This document shows, in pieces, positions 43,900 through 52,675 of a stretch of 64,000 nucleotides of DNA. A program made the position numbers and the translations under genes. How positions within the stretch are numbered: position 1 is the stretch's first letter; each line of letters begins with the position of its first letter. The notes under the pieces were generated by a model. The model was given only the letters and a program-made list of their open reading frames with translations, was not told where the DNA came from and did no database searches. The stretch comes from Albidovulum sp. (GTDB lineage: Bacteria > Pseudomonadota > Alphaproteobacteria > Rhodobacterales > Rhodobacteraceae), in contig WFVA01000085.1 of assembly GCA_015491895.1 (NCBI GenBank), positions 28,294 to 92,293 of the forward strand. The letters are read 5' to 3'.

Positions 43900-44358
43900 A
43901 TGATGCGCAAGTTCATGGTGGTTCTGGACGACAGCCGCGAATGCCTCAATGCCATGCGTTTCGCCGCCATGCGCGCGGCCCATACCGGCGCGGGGGTGAC
44001 GATCCTTGCCATCATCCCGCCGGAGGAATTCAATCACTGGATCGGCGTGAGCGACATCATGCGCGAGGAAGCGCGCGAGCGCATCGAGGCGCATTTCGAG
44101 GTGTTCGCCAAATGGATGCGCGATCGTCAGGGCGTGGATCCCGAGCTGGTGATCCGCGAGGGCGAGCCGGTGGCCGAGATCCTCGCCCAGGTGCGCGAGG
44201 ATCCCGATGTGGCGGTGCTGGTGCTCGGCGCGGGCACCGACAAATCCGGCCCCGGCCCGCTGGTGACCCAGCTCACCAGATCCGCCGGCACCCTGCCGAT
44301 GCCGATCACCATCGTGCCCGGCAGCATGACGAAGGAGCGGCTGGAGAAGATCACCTGA
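43900..44358 (+). CDS. Universal stress protein, UspA family
   Basis: A 152-residue cytosolic Usp domain. The N-terminal strand and helix (KFMVVLDDSRECLNAMRFAA) and the C-terminal nucleotide-loop region (VLVLGAGTDKSGPGPLVTQL, then MPITIVPGSM) fit the family. The loop is close to, but not exactly, the ATP-binding G-2x-G-9x-G(S/T) pattern, so nucleotide binding is uncertain. GGGAGGGCGG precedes the ATG. It is probably a single gene. Confidence 0.87.
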   Translation: MMRKFMVVLDDSRECLNAMRFAAMRAAHTGAGVTILAIIPPEEFNHWIGVSDIMREEARERIEAHFEVFAKWMRDRQGVDPELVIREGEPVAEILAQVREDPDVAVLVLGAGTDKSGPGPLVTQLTRSAGTLPMPITIVPGSMTKERLEKIT

Positions 44359-44439
44359 GCAGTCTGGAACCATTCCAAACTTGACTCGCACCACCCCGAA
44401 GCGCATATCATCTGCAATCCCCGCAAATCAGGTGCCGCC

Positions 44440-45003
44440 ATGTTCATCCAGACAGAATCCACGCCCAACCCCGCAACGCTGAAGTTCCTGCCCGGCCAAT
44501 CCGTGCTCGGAAGCGGCACGGCCGATTTTCCCGAGGCGGAAGCGGCGGAAAAATCACCCCTTGCAAAGCGGCTGTTTGCGGTTCCGGGGGTGGAAGGGGT
44601 TTTCCTCGGCGGCGATTTCATCACCGTCACCAAGGCCGGGGACGTGGCATGGGAGCATATCAAGCCGGCCCTTCTCGGCGCCATCATGGAGCATTTCCAA
44701 TCCGGCCAGCCAGCAATCATCGGCGAAGCGGAGCAATCCGGCCACAGCGATCACGATGAGGGGCCGGATGCGGAAATCATCCGCCAGATCAAGGAATTGC
44801 TCGATACCCGCGTGCGCCCGGCCGTGGCCCAGGACGGGGGCGACATCACCTTCCACGGCTTCGAGAACGGGGTCGTCTATCTGCATCTGCAGGGCGCCTG
44901 CGCCGGCTGCCCATCGGCCACGCTGACACTGAAGATGGGCATCGAGAATCTGCTGCGCCATTTCATCCCGGAGGTTGTCGAGGTGCGCCCCATTGCCGCC
45001 TGA
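44440..45003 (+). CDS. NifU-domain iron-sulfur carrier, Nfu type
   Basis: A 187-residue scaffold or carrier for [4Fe-4S] clusters. The N-terminal Nfu domain has MFIQTESTPNPATLKFLPGQ, and the C-terminal NifU-like domain ends in the cluster motif CAGCPSAT (C-x-x-C) near residue 152. It matches the NfuA-like family of alphaproteobacteria. The stop overlaps the probable tsaB start by 11 bp, so the two may be coupled. Confidence 0.92.
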   Translation: MFIQTESTPNPATLKFLPGQSVLGSGTADFPEAEAAEKSPLAKRLFAVPGVEGVFLGGDFITVTKAGDVAWEHIKPALLGAIMEHFQSGQPAIIGEAEQSGHSDHDEGPDAEIIRQIKELLDTRVRPAVAQDGGDITFHGFENGVVYLHLQGACAGCPSATLTLKMGIENLLRHFIPEVVEVRPIAA

Positions 45004-45613
45004 GCCTCTGCTCCTCGCCTTCGATACATCGGCCGCGCATTGCGCGGCCGCTTTGCGCAGGGGGGAAAGGCTCATCGCCCGCAGGCATGAGGAAATGAGC
45101 CGCGGGCAGGCCGAGCGGCTGATGCCGATGCTCGAGGAAATGCTCGCGCAGGCAGGCCACGCCTGGCGCGATCTTGCCGCGATCGGCGTGGGCACCGGCC
45201 CCGGCAATTTCACCGGCATCCGCATCGCTGTCTCGGCCGCGCGGGGGCTCTCGCTGGCGCTCGGCGTGCCGGCGATCGGGGTGAGCGGCTTCGATATACT
45301 TGCCCGCGGGGCCGAGGCGCCGGCGTTGCTGATGCTCCCCGCGCCGCGCGATCATGTCCATGCCGCACGGCTGCTTGAAGGCGGTGCCCTTTCCCCGCCG
45401 CGGCACATGGCGCGGGAAGCCGCCCTCGCCCTGGCCGAAGCGGAGGGGCTGATCCCCCTGGGGCCTGAAGCGGTGCATGATGCGGCGGCGATCGCCGGAA
45501 TCGCGGCGCAAAGGTTCGCAAGTGGCACAACTGCCGAACGGCCTAGACCCCTTTACATCCGCAAGGCCGATGCCGCGCCCCCCCGCGAAAGGCCGCTCCG
45601 GATCCTCCCATGA
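44993..45613 (+). CDS. tsaB: tRNA threonylcarbamoyladenosine factor TsaB
   Basis: Partner of TsaD in making t6A37 in tRNAs that read ANN codons. The 206-residue product has LLLAFDTSAAHCAAAL at its start and the conserved IGVGTGPGNFTGIRIAVSAARGLSLALG near residue 60, typical TsaB. No ATG fits; the likely start is TTG at 44993 with CGAGG nine bases upstream, inside the nfu 3' end. A TTG at 44975 is the alternative. The stop overlaps rimI by 4 bp, as tsaB and rimI often do. Confidence 0.9.
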   Translation: MPPEPLLLAFDTSAAHCAAALRRGERLIARRHEEMSRGQAERLMPMLEEMLAQAGHAWRDLAAIGVGTGPGNFTGIRIAVSAARGLSLALGVPAIGVSGFDILARGAEAPALLMLPAPRDHVHAARLLEGGALSPPRHMAREAALALAEAEGLIPLGPEAVHDAAAIAGIAAQRFASGTTAERPRPLYIRKADAAPPRERPLRILP

Positions 45614-46023
45614 CCCCGGAGGAGATGGCGGAAATACACGCGCGCTGCTTCACCGCCCAGCGCCCCTGGAGCGCCGATGAGTTTTCCGCCCTGCGGGCCG
45701 GCACGCATGTGTTTGCCTGCGTTCGCGAGAGGGGATTCGCCCTTGGCCGCGCCATTGCAGGAGAAGCCGAGCTTCTGACGATCGCCGTTTCCCCCGAGTT
45801 TCAGGGGCGGGGTATCGGGCGAGAGCTGCTCGAAAGCTTCGAGGAAGCCGCCCGCAGGAGAGGGGCTCTCAGAGCCTTTCTCGAGGTTTGCGCGGCCAAT
45901 CATCCGGCCATCGCCCTTTACCGGGCTTGCGGCTATGCAGAAGCCGGCCGGCGCGCAGGGTATTACAGGGATCGGGACGGCAAGCGGGCTGATGCCATCC
46001 TCATGCACAAGCAGCTTGCCTGA
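45610..46023 (+). CDS. rimI: Ribosomal-protein-alanine N-acetyltransferase RimI-like
   Basis: GNAT acetyltransferase of 137 residues. The acetyl-CoA-binding loop is VSPEFQGRGIGRELLESF near residue 60, followed by RAFLEVCAANHPAIALYRACGYAEAGRR. Family members acetylate the N-terminus of S18, but coupling to tsaB (4-bp overlap) is the main reason for choosing RimI over other GNATs. Confidence 0.85.
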   Translation: MTPEEMAEIHARCFTAQRPWSADEFSALRAGTHVFACVRERGFALGRAIAGEAELLTIAVSPEFQGRGIGRELLESFEEAARRRGALRAFLEVCAANHPAIALYRACGYAEAGRRAGYYRDRDGKRADAILMHKQLA

Positions 46024-46104
46024 TGCCAAGAACTCCCGAATGGCCACAACACGCGATATCCACAGCAAATCCACGCCAAGCCGTTAAAATTACGTAAATC
46101 GCTA

Positions 46105-46134
46105 TTGACCCCTGCCGCCCACTGCGGCCTAAAT
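46105..46134 (+). promoter_or_regulatory. Probable promoter of the BMP transporter operon
   Basis: TTGACC (46105-46110) and CTAAAT (46129-46134) are separated by 18 bases, a reasonable sigma-70 promoter. A palindrome TTACGTAA (46090-46097) lies seven bases upstream of the -35 and could be an operator. The operon's first ATG is 84 bp further on. Confidence 0.45.
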
Positions 46135-46217
46135 TACGGATGATCTTTACCAGTGATCTGCACGCCTGATCGGGGTGCTCCCGCATCGGGCACAAAAATA
46201 TAAACGGGAGAACAAGA

Positions 46218-47207
46218 ATGACCCTCATGAAGAAAATCCTCGGCGCAACGGCGACACTTGCCATCACTGCCGGAGCGGCGCTTGCCGATCCCGCGATCAT
46301 CTTCGATCTTGGCGGCAAGTTCGACAAATCCTTCAACCAGGCCGCGCATGAGGGCGCCGAGCGCTGGGCCAAGGAAACCGGCGGCAGCTACAAGGATGTG
46401 GAGCTGCAATCGGAAGCCCAGCGCGAACAGGCCCTGCGCCGCTTCGCCGAAGCCGGCTACAACCCGGTGGTCATGACGGGCTTCGCCTTCGCTTCCTCTC
46501 TCGAGAAGGTGGCCCCGGATTACCCGGACACCAAATTCGCCATCATCGACATGGTCGTCGATCAGCCCAATGTGCGCTCGGTGGTGTTCAAGGAGCATGA
46601 GGGCTCCTATCTCGTCGGCATCATGGGCGCCATGGCCAGCAAGACGGGCACCCTCGGCTTCATCGGCGGCATGGATATTCCGCTGATCCGCAAGTTCGCC
46701 TGTGGCTATGTGCAGGGCGCGAAGGCGGCCAACCCGGATGCCCGCGTGATCCAGAACATGACCGGCACCACCCCCGCCGCCTGGAACGATCCGGTGAAGG
46801 GCGCCGAGCTTGCCAAGGCGCAGATGGCCCAGGGCGCGGATGTGATCTATGCCGCGGCCGGGGGCACGGGCGTTGGCGTGCTGCAGGCGGTGGCCGATGC
46901 GGGCAAGCTCGCCATCGGCGTTGACAGCAACCAGAACTACATGCACCCCGGCCATATCCTCACCTCGATGGTGAAGCGGGTCGATAATGCCGTCTATGAC
47001 GCCTTCAATGCCGGCCCCGACATGGAAACCGGGCTTGTGGTGATGGGCCTTGCCAATGGCGGCATCGACTACGCGATGGACGAATACAACAAGGATCTCG
47101 TGACGCCGGAAATGCTGGAGGCGGTGGAAGGCGCCAAGGCGAAGATCATCGCCGGCGAGATCAAGGTGCATGATTACATGTCCGACAACAGCTGCCCCGT
47201 CGAGTAA
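46218..47207 (+). CDS. BMP-family nucleoside-type binding protein
   Basis: Periplasmic substrate-binding protein of the BMP/PnrA (Med) family, which binds purine nucleosides. The 329-residue product has a signal peptide (ILGATATLAITAGAALA), then AIIFDLGGKFDKSFNQAAHEG near residue 27, TGTLGFIGGMDIPLIRKF near 147 and GVDSNQNYMHPGHILTS near 234. It is first in an operon with one ATPase and two permeases, the layout of BMP-type nucleoside importers. The exact ligand is inferred. Confidence 0.92.
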   Translation: MTLMKKILGATATLAITAGAALADPAIIFDLGGKFDKSFNQAAHEGAERWAKETGGSYKDVELQSEAQREQALRRFAEAGYNPVVMTGFAFASSLEKVAPDYPDTKFAIIDMVVDQPNVRSVVFKEHEGSYLVGIMGAMASKTGTLGFIGGMDIPLIRKFACGYVQGAKAANPDARVIQNMTGTTPAAWNDPVKGAELAKAQMAQGADVIYAAAGGTGVGVLQAVADAGKLAIGVDSNQNYMHPGHILTSMVKRVDNAVYDAFNAGPDMETGLVVMGLANGGIDYAMDEYNKDLVTPEMLEAVEGAKAKIIAGEIKVHDYMSDNSCPVE

Positions 47208-47215
47208 TCCCGAAG

Positions 47216-48796
47216 ATGGGCAGCAATGCAGCAGAGGGGCGGCAGGCGACTGCCGCCTCTTCCACACCGCCGGCGATCGAGCTTCGGGGCATCTCCAAGG
47301 CCTTCGGCCCGGTGCAGGCCAACAAGGATATCTCGCTTTCCGTGCGCAAGGGGGCGATCCACGGGATCGTCGGCGAGAACGGCGCCGGCAAATCCACGCT
47401 GATGTCGATCCTCTATGGCTTCTACAAGGCCGATGCGGGCGAGATATTCATCAATGGCGAGCAGGTCCATATCCATAACAGCCAGGATGCGATCGCGGCC
47501 GGGATCGGCATGGTCTTCCAGCATTTCAAGCTGGTGGAGAATTTCACCGTTCTGGAAAACGTGATCCTCGGCGCCGAGGAAGGCGCAATGCTGCGCCCCT
47601 CGCTGGCCAAGGCGCGCGAGCTCCTCGGCCGGCTTGCGGAGGAATACGAGCTCAGCGTCGATCCCGATGCGCTGATCGAAGATCTGACCGTCGGCCATCA
47701 GCAGCGGGTGGAAATCCTGAAGGCGCTCTACCGCAAGGCCGATATCCTCATTCTCGATGAGCCAACCGGCGTGCTCACGCCCTCCGAGGCCGATCACCTC
47801 TTCCGCATCCTGCGCAACCTGCGCGACGAGGGGAAAACCATCATTCTCATCACCCACAAGCTGCGCGAGATCATGGAGATCACCGATACGGTGAGCGTGA
47901 TGCGCCGCGGCGAGATGACGGCCACGGTGGAAACCGCCTCCACCAGCCCCGAGGAACTGGCCGAGCTGATGGTGGGGCGCAAGGTGCTTCTGCAGGTGGA
48001 AAAGAAGCCCGCCGAGCCGCGCGATGTGGTGCTTGAAATCGAAGATCTGAAAGTTACCGATGAAAATGGCGTCGAGCGCCTGAAGGGCATCTCGCTTCAG
48101 GTGCGCGCCGGCGAGATCCTCGGCATCGCCGGGGTTTCCGGCAACGGGCAGTCCGAGCTTCTGGAAGTGCTCGGCGGCTACCGCACAGCCAGCGGCTCGA
48201 TCCGGCTCAACGGCCGCGCGCTCGATCTCTCCGGGCGCCATTCCGATGGCCAGTCGCGCCGTGCGGCGGGCATCGCCCATGTGCCGGAGGATCGCCAGCG
48301 CGAAGGCCTCATCATGGAATTCGCGGCCTGGGAAAACATCGCCTTCGGCTATCACAACGATCCCCGCTACAACAGGAATGCGCTGTTCATGGACAACGCC
48401 GCGCTGAGGGCCGATACCCGCGAGAAGATGGAGCGTTTCGATGTGCGCCCGCCGATCCCCGAGCTTGCGGCAAGAAATTTCTCGGGCGGCAACCAGCAGA
48501 AGATCGTGCTGGCGCGCGAGATCGAGCGCAACCCGGATCTGCTGCTCGTGGGCCAGCCCACGCGGGGCGTGGATATCGGCGCGATCGAATTCATCCACAA
48601 GCGCATCATCGAACTGCGCGATCAGGGCAAGGCGATCCTGCTTGTTTCGGTGGAGCTTGAGGAAATCCTCTCGCTCTCCGATCGCATCGCGGTGATGTTC
48701 GATGGCCGCATCATGGGCGAGCGCCTGCCCCATGAAACCGACGAAAAGGAACTCGGCCTCCTGATGGCCGGCATGCAGAACGGGGAGGCCGCCTGA
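47216..48796 (+). CDS. Duplicated ABC ATPase, nucleoside/sugar importer type
   Basis: Cytosolic ATPase of 526 residues with two nucleotide-binding domains. The first has GENGAGKSTLMSILYG near residue 60, LTVGHQQRVEILKAL and ILILDEPTGVLTP. The second has GVSGNGQSELLEVLGG near 307 and FSGGNQQKIVLAREIERN near 423. The deviant second Walker A is usual for the RbsA/YufO-like class. It starts 8 bp after the binding-protein stop. Confidence 0.93.
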   Translation: MGSNAAEGRQATAASSTPPAIELRGISKAFGPVQANKDISLSVRKGAIHGIVGENGAGKSTLMSILYGFYKADAGEIFINGEQVHIHNSQDAIAAGIGMVFQHFKLVENFTVLENVILGAEEGAMLRPSLAKARELLGRLAEEYELSVDPDALIEDLTVGHQQRVEILKALYRKADILILDEPTGVLTPSEADHLFRILRNLRDEGKTIILITHKLREIMEITDTVSVMRRGEMTATVETASTSPEELAELMVGRKVLLQVEKKPAEPRDVVLEIEDLKVTDENGVERLKGISLQVRAGEILGIAGVSGNGQSELLEVLGGYRTASGSIRLNGRALDLSGRHSDGQSRRAAGIAHVPEDRQREGLIMEFAAWENIAFGYHNDPRYNRNALFMDNAALRADTREKMERFDVRPPIPELAARNFSGGNQQKIVLAREIERNPDLLLVGQPTRGVDIGAIEFIHKRIIELRDQGKAILLVSVELEEILSLSDRIAVMFDGRIMGERLPHETDEKELGLLMAGMQNGEAA

Positions 48797-49899
48797 TGGA
48801 AAGGATGCCGCGCTGGGCCGATGTTTTCCTCGTGCCCTTCATCAATCTGCTGCTGGCGTTTTTCGTCTCCGGCCTTGTGGTGCTCGCGGTGGGAGAGGAT
48901 CCGCTGAAGGCGGTGTGGATCATGCTCAAGGGCTCGCTCGGCAGCACGGCGGGGCTTGGCTACACGCTTTATTACGCCACCAATTACATCTTCACCGGGC
49001 TTGCGGTGGCCGTGGCCTTCCATGCGCGCCTTTTCAACATCGGCGGCGAGGGGCAGGCCACGATCGCCGGTGTCGGCGTGGCACTGGCGCTGCTGGCCGT
49101 CAACTGGCCGCACTGGATGCTGGCCCTGCCCTTCGCGATCATCGGCGCCGGGGCCTTCGGGGCCTTCTGGGCCTCGATCCCGGCCTATCTGCAGGCCAAG
49201 AGGGGCAGCCATATCGTGATCACCACGATCATGTTCAATTTCATCGCCGCAGCCGTGATGGGCTATCTCCTGAACGGCCCGCTGAAGAGCCCCAAGACCC
49301 AGAACGCCGAGAGCCTCCCTTTCCCCCCCGGCACGCATCTGCCGACAGCCCATGAACTCCTCGCACCGCTCGGCATCGAATTCTCGAAATCCGCGCCGCT
49401 CAACGTGAGCTTCCTGCTGGCGCTTCTTTGCGCGGTGCTGGTGTTTCTCCTCCTGTGGCGCACCCGCCTTGGCTATGCGATCCGCGCCTTCGGACAGAGT
49501 GAAAGCGCGGCGCGCTATGCGGGGATTTCCTCGGTGAAGATCATCATGATCACCATGCTGATCTCGGGCGCACTGGCCGGGATGCTGGCCATCAACGTGG
49601 TGATGGGCGAGCAGGGCCGGCTCATCAAGGAATTCGTGGAAGGGGCGGGATTCGTGGGGATCGCGGTGGCGCTCATGGGGCGCTCGCATCCCTTCGGCAT
49701 CGTGCTGGCGGCGATCCTCTTCGGGATGCTCACGCAAGGGGGCTTCGAGCTTCTGTGGGAAATGCCCAATCTCAGCAAGGAGATGGTGCTGGTGATCCAG
49801 GCGCTTATCATTCTTTTCACCGGAGCGCTCGACAACATGGTGCGCGCGCCGCTCGAGAGGCTCTTCCTCTATCTGAACCGCAAGAAGAGGGCCGCGTGA
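48796..49899 (+). CDS. ABC permease of the nucleoside-type importer, subunit 1
   Basis: Inner-membrane permease of 367 residues with about nine hydrophobic helices, YufP/BmpB-like. Family motifs are FTGLAVAVAFHARLFNIGGEG near residue 75, SHIVITTIMFNFIAAAVMGYL near 140 and RAFGQSESAARYAGIS near 234. It shares one base with the ATPase stop (TGATGG) and one with the next start. Confidence 0.92.
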   Translation: MERMPRWADVFLVPFINLLLAFFVSGLVVLAVGEDPLKAVWIMLKGSLGSTAGLGYTLYYATNYIFTGLAVAVAFHARLFNIGGEGQATIAGVGVALALLAVNWPHWMLALPFAIIGAGAFGAFWASIPAYLQAKRGSHIVITTIMFNFIAAAVMGYLLNGPLKSPKTQNAESLPFPPGTHLPTAHELLAPLGIEFSKSAPLNVSFLLALLCAVLVFLLLWRTRLGYAIRAFGQSESAARYAGISSVKIIMITMLISGALAGMLAINVVMGEQGRLIKEFVEGAGFVGIAVALMGRSHPFGIVLAAILFGMLTQGGFELLWEMPNLSKEMVLVIQALIILFTGALDNMVRAPLERLFLYLNRKKRAA

Positions 49900-50879
49900 T
49901 GGAGCATTCACAGGAATTCATCCTCTTTCTGGTAACCCTCAACCAGATGATCACCGTTTCCGTGGTGCTGATCTTCGCCGGCCTCGCGGGGCTTTTCTCC
50001 GAACGTTCTGGCATCTTCGATATCGGGCTTGAGGGCAAGATGCTGATCTCCGCCTTCTTCGCCGCGGCCGTCTCCTACGAGACGGGAAACGTCTGGATCG
50101 GGATGCTCGGAGGCATCGCGGCCTCGATGGTCTTTGCCGTGATCCACGGCGTCACCTCGATCACCTTCCGCGGCAACCAGCTGATCTCGGGGGTGGCGCT
50201 CAATTTCCTCGCCTCGGGGCTCACGGTGGTGCTCGGCAATGCCTGGTATCAAAAAGGCGGGCAGACGCCGGCCCTTTCGGGCGCCGCGCGCTTCCACCCG
50301 ATCGAGCTGCCCTTCGCCGATGCGCTGCGCGACGTGCCCCTTCTCGGGCCGATCTACGCCGATGTGATCTCCGGCCACAAGCCGCTTGTCTATGTGGCCT
50401 TCGCGCTGGTGCCGCTCACCTGGTGGATCCTGTTTCGCACCCGCTTCGGGCTGCGCCTGCGCGCGGTGGGGGAAAATCCGGCCTCGGTGGATACGGCCGG
50501 GATTTCGGTGATCCGGCTGCGCTTTGCGGCCGTGCTGATCGCCGGCGTGCTCTGCGGCATGGCGGGGGCCTATCTCTCCACCTCGCAGGGCGCCGCCTTC
50601 GGGCGCGAGATGACGGCCGGGCGCGGCTATATCGCCCTTGCCGCCCTCATCTTCGCCAAGTGGCGGCCCTGGTATCTGCTGATGGCAACGCTCCTCTTCG
50701 GGCTTCTGGAGGCGATCAGCAATCTTTTCCCGAATATCGACGTGTTCGGCCTTTTCACCATCCCGGTGCAGTTCACCCAGGCGCTGCCCTATATCCTCAC
50801 GGTGGTGATCCTCGCGGGCTTCGTCGGCAAGGCGGTGCCGCCGCGCGCGGGCGGCGAACCCTACGTCAAAGAGCGCTAG
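49899..50879 (+). CDS. ABC permease of the nucleoside-type importer, subunit 2
   Basis: Inner-membrane permease of 326 residues, YufQ/BmpC-like, with about nine helices. It has the motif ERSGIFDIGLEGKMLISAFF near residue 35, FRGNQLISGVALNFLASGLT near 87 and RAVGENPASVDTAGIS near 195. It is the last gene of the importer. A salvage role is supported by purine-nucleoside phosphorylase encoded at 62799, though the genes are far apart. Confidence 0.92.
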   Translation: MEHSQEFILFLVTLNQMITVSVVLIFAGLAGLFSERSGIFDIGLEGKMLISAFFAAAVSYETGNVWIGMLGGIAASMVFAVIHGVTSITFRGNQLISGVALNFLASGLTVVLGNAWYQKGGQTPALSGAARFHPIELPFADALRDVPLLGPIYADVISGHKPLVYVAFALVPLTWWILFRTRFGLRLRAVGENPASVDTAGISVIRLRFAAVLIAGVLCGMAGAYLSTSQGAAFGREMTAGRGYIALAALIFAKWRPWYLLMATLLFGLLEAISNLFPNIDVFGLFTIPVQFTQALPYILTVVILAGFVGKAVPPRAGGEPYVKER

Positions 50880-50892
50880 AAATCACGGCGCC

Positions 50893-50947
50893 CCTGCCCT
50901 ATAGGCAGGAACAAAGCACTTTTACCCGTCCGCAGGCTGCGGGCGGG
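50893..50947 (+). promoter_or_regulatory. Two hairpins between the BMP operon and the TauE/SafE gene
   Basis: CCTGCC (50893-50898) and GGCAGG (50904-50909) form a six-base hairpin 14 bp after the permease stop, a weak terminator candidate since the T tract comes ten bases later. A second, stronger hairpin (50925-50934 with 50938-50947, about ten pairs including one G-T) lies 16 bp before the next ATG and may affect its translation. Confidence 0.4.
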
Positions 50948-50963
50948 CCATGAAGGGAAGCCC

Positions 50964-51884
50964 ATGCAGGTTTACCTCCCCATTGCCGAAATTTCCGTCA
51001 GTGCCTTCCTGCTGCTGGGGCTTGGCGGCATCGTGGGGATGCTTTCGGGAATGTTCGGCGTGGGCGGCGGCTTCCTGATCACGCCGCTCCTCTTCTTCAT
51101 CGGCATCCCGCCCCCCGTGGCGGTGGCCACGGGCACCAACCAGATCGTCGCCTCATCCTTCTCTGCCGTTCTGGCGCATCTGAAGAAGCGCTCGGTGGAT
51201 CTGCGCATGGGGAGCGTCCTGCTTGCCGGCGGGCTTGCGGGCGCCGCGCTCGGCGTGCAGCTCTTTGCCTATCTCAGCCGGATCGGGCAGATCGATCTCC
51301 TGGTGCAGCTATCCTATGTGGGCTTTCTCGGGGTTATCGGCTTTCTCATGCTGCTGGAAAGCCTGCGCGCCATGCAGCGCGCCAGAAAACCCGGATACCG
51401 CGCGAAACGGCATCATCACACCTGGATCCACGCCCTGCCCCTCAAGATGAAATTCCGCCGCTCGGGGCTTTACATCTCGGTGATCCCGCCGCTCCTGGTG
51501 GGCGCGGCGGTGGGCATCCTTTCCGCCATCATGGGGGTGGGCGGCGGCTTCATCATGGTGCCGGCGATGATCTACCTGCTCGGAATGCCGACCAAGGTCG
51601 TCATCGGGACATCGCTCTTCCAGATCATCTTCGTGACCGGCTTCACCACGATCATGCACGCCACGACAAACTACTCGGTGGACATGGTCCTCGCCGTTCT
51701 GCTGATCGTCGGGGGCGTCATCGGCGCGCAGATAGGCACCAGGATCGGCACCAGGCTCAAGGCCGAACAGCTGCGCATCCTGCTGGCGCTCCTGGTGCTG
51801 GCCGTATGCGCCAAGATCGCCCTCGGCCTCGTTCTGGAGCCCGAAGAGCTCTACAGCATCTCCCGGCTGAAAGGGGGTGCATGA
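50964..51884 (+). CDS. TauE/SafE-family sulfite/organic-anion permease
   Basis: A 306-residue inner-membrane protein with eight or so helices and the two family repeats, GMLSGMFGVGGGFLITPLLF near residue 27 and GILSAIMGVGGGFIMVPAMI near 180. The family exports sulfite or sulfonates or takes up small acids. The overlap with a TIGR02186 gene is the usual partnership of this subgroup. GAAGGGAAG precedes the ATG. Substrate unknown. Confidence 0.88.
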   Translation: MQVYLPIAEISVSAFLLLGLGGIVGMLSGMFGVGGGFLITPLLFFIGIPPPVAVATGTNQIVASSFSAVLAHLKKRSVDLRMGSVLLAGGLAGAALGVQLFAYLSRIGQIDLLVQLSYVGFLGVIGFLMLLESLRAMQRARKPGYRAKRHHHTWIHALPLKMKFRRSGLYISVIPPLLVGAAVGILSAIMGVGGGFIMVPAMIYLLGMPTKVVIGTSLFQIIFVTGFTTIMHATTNYSVDMVLAVLLIVGGVIGAQIGTRIGTRLKAEQLRILLALLVLAVCAKIALGLVLEPEELYSISRLKGGA

Positions 51885-52669
51885 TGATCCGCGCGCTTCT
51901 GCTCCTTGCCATGGCCATCGCCATCCTGCCGCTCGGGCCAACCGGCGCACGGGCCGAGCCGGAAGAGGAAATCATCGCCGATCTTTCACAAAATAACGTG
52001 GCCATCACGACCCGCTTCGTGGGCTCCGAGATCCTGGTATTCGGCGCCATCAAGCGCGAAAGCCCGCCTCCCGGCGAAAGCCCGCTCGGGCTCATCATCA
52101 CCATCTCCGGGCCCTCGGAGCCGATCGTCGTGAGGCGCAAGGCGCGGCGCGCCGGGATCTGGGTGAATGCGGATGCGGTGCATATCGATTCGGCGCCGAG
52201 CTTCTATGCCGTCTCCACCAACGCGCCGATGCGCGAGATCCTGATCGGCTCGGAAGATCTCGCGCACAAGATTTCCACCCGCCAGGCGATCAGCTCCTTC
52301 TGGACAACCCAGCTCTCCCCCGATACCCCCGATTTCATCGAGGCCCTGATCCGCCTGCGCCGCCAGGCCGGGCTCTACCAGTTTCACGAGGGCGGGGTGC
52401 GCATCCGTGCCGAGACACTTTTCAGAAGCTCCGTCCGCCTGCCTTCCAATCTCGTCGAAGGCACGTATTCGGCGCGCATCTTCCTCACCCGCAATGGCCG
52501 TGTGATCGCCACCTACAGGACGGCGATCGAGGTCAACAAGGTCGGCATGGAGCGCTGGATCTTCAATCTCGCCCATCAGCGCCCGCTGATCTACGGCCTG
52601 CTCTCGATCGTGATCGCGATCATTGCCGGCTGGGGCGCCTCATCCGCCTTCCGCTATCTCAGGGGATGA
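51881..52669 (+). CDS. TIGR02186 family membrane-anchored protein
   Basis: A 262-residue protein with a signal peptide (LLLAMAIAILPLGPTGARA), a beta-rich periplasmic domain (NVAITTRFVGSEILVFGAI; AGLYQFHEGGVRIRAETLF) and a C-terminal membrane helix (LIYGLLSIVIAIIAGWGAS). It matches TIGR02186, found next to TauE/SafE permeases. Function is unknown; it probably assists the permease. The start ATG (or the ATG three bases on) overlaps the permease stop, with AAGGGGG upstream. Confidence 0.82.
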   Translation: MMIRALLLLAMAIAILPLGPTGARAEPEEEIIADLSQNNVAITTRFVGSEILVFGAIKRESPPPGESPLGLIITISGPSEPIVVRRKARRAGIWVNADAVHIDSAPSFYAVSTNAPMREILIGSEDLAHKISTRQAISSFWTTQLSPDTPDFIEALIRLRRQAGLYQFHEGGVRIRAETLFRSSVRLPSNLVEGTYSARIFLTRNGRVIATYRTAIEVNKVGMERWIFNLAHQRPLIYGLLSIVIAIIAGWGASSAFRYLRG

Positions 52670-52675
52670 GGGCAT

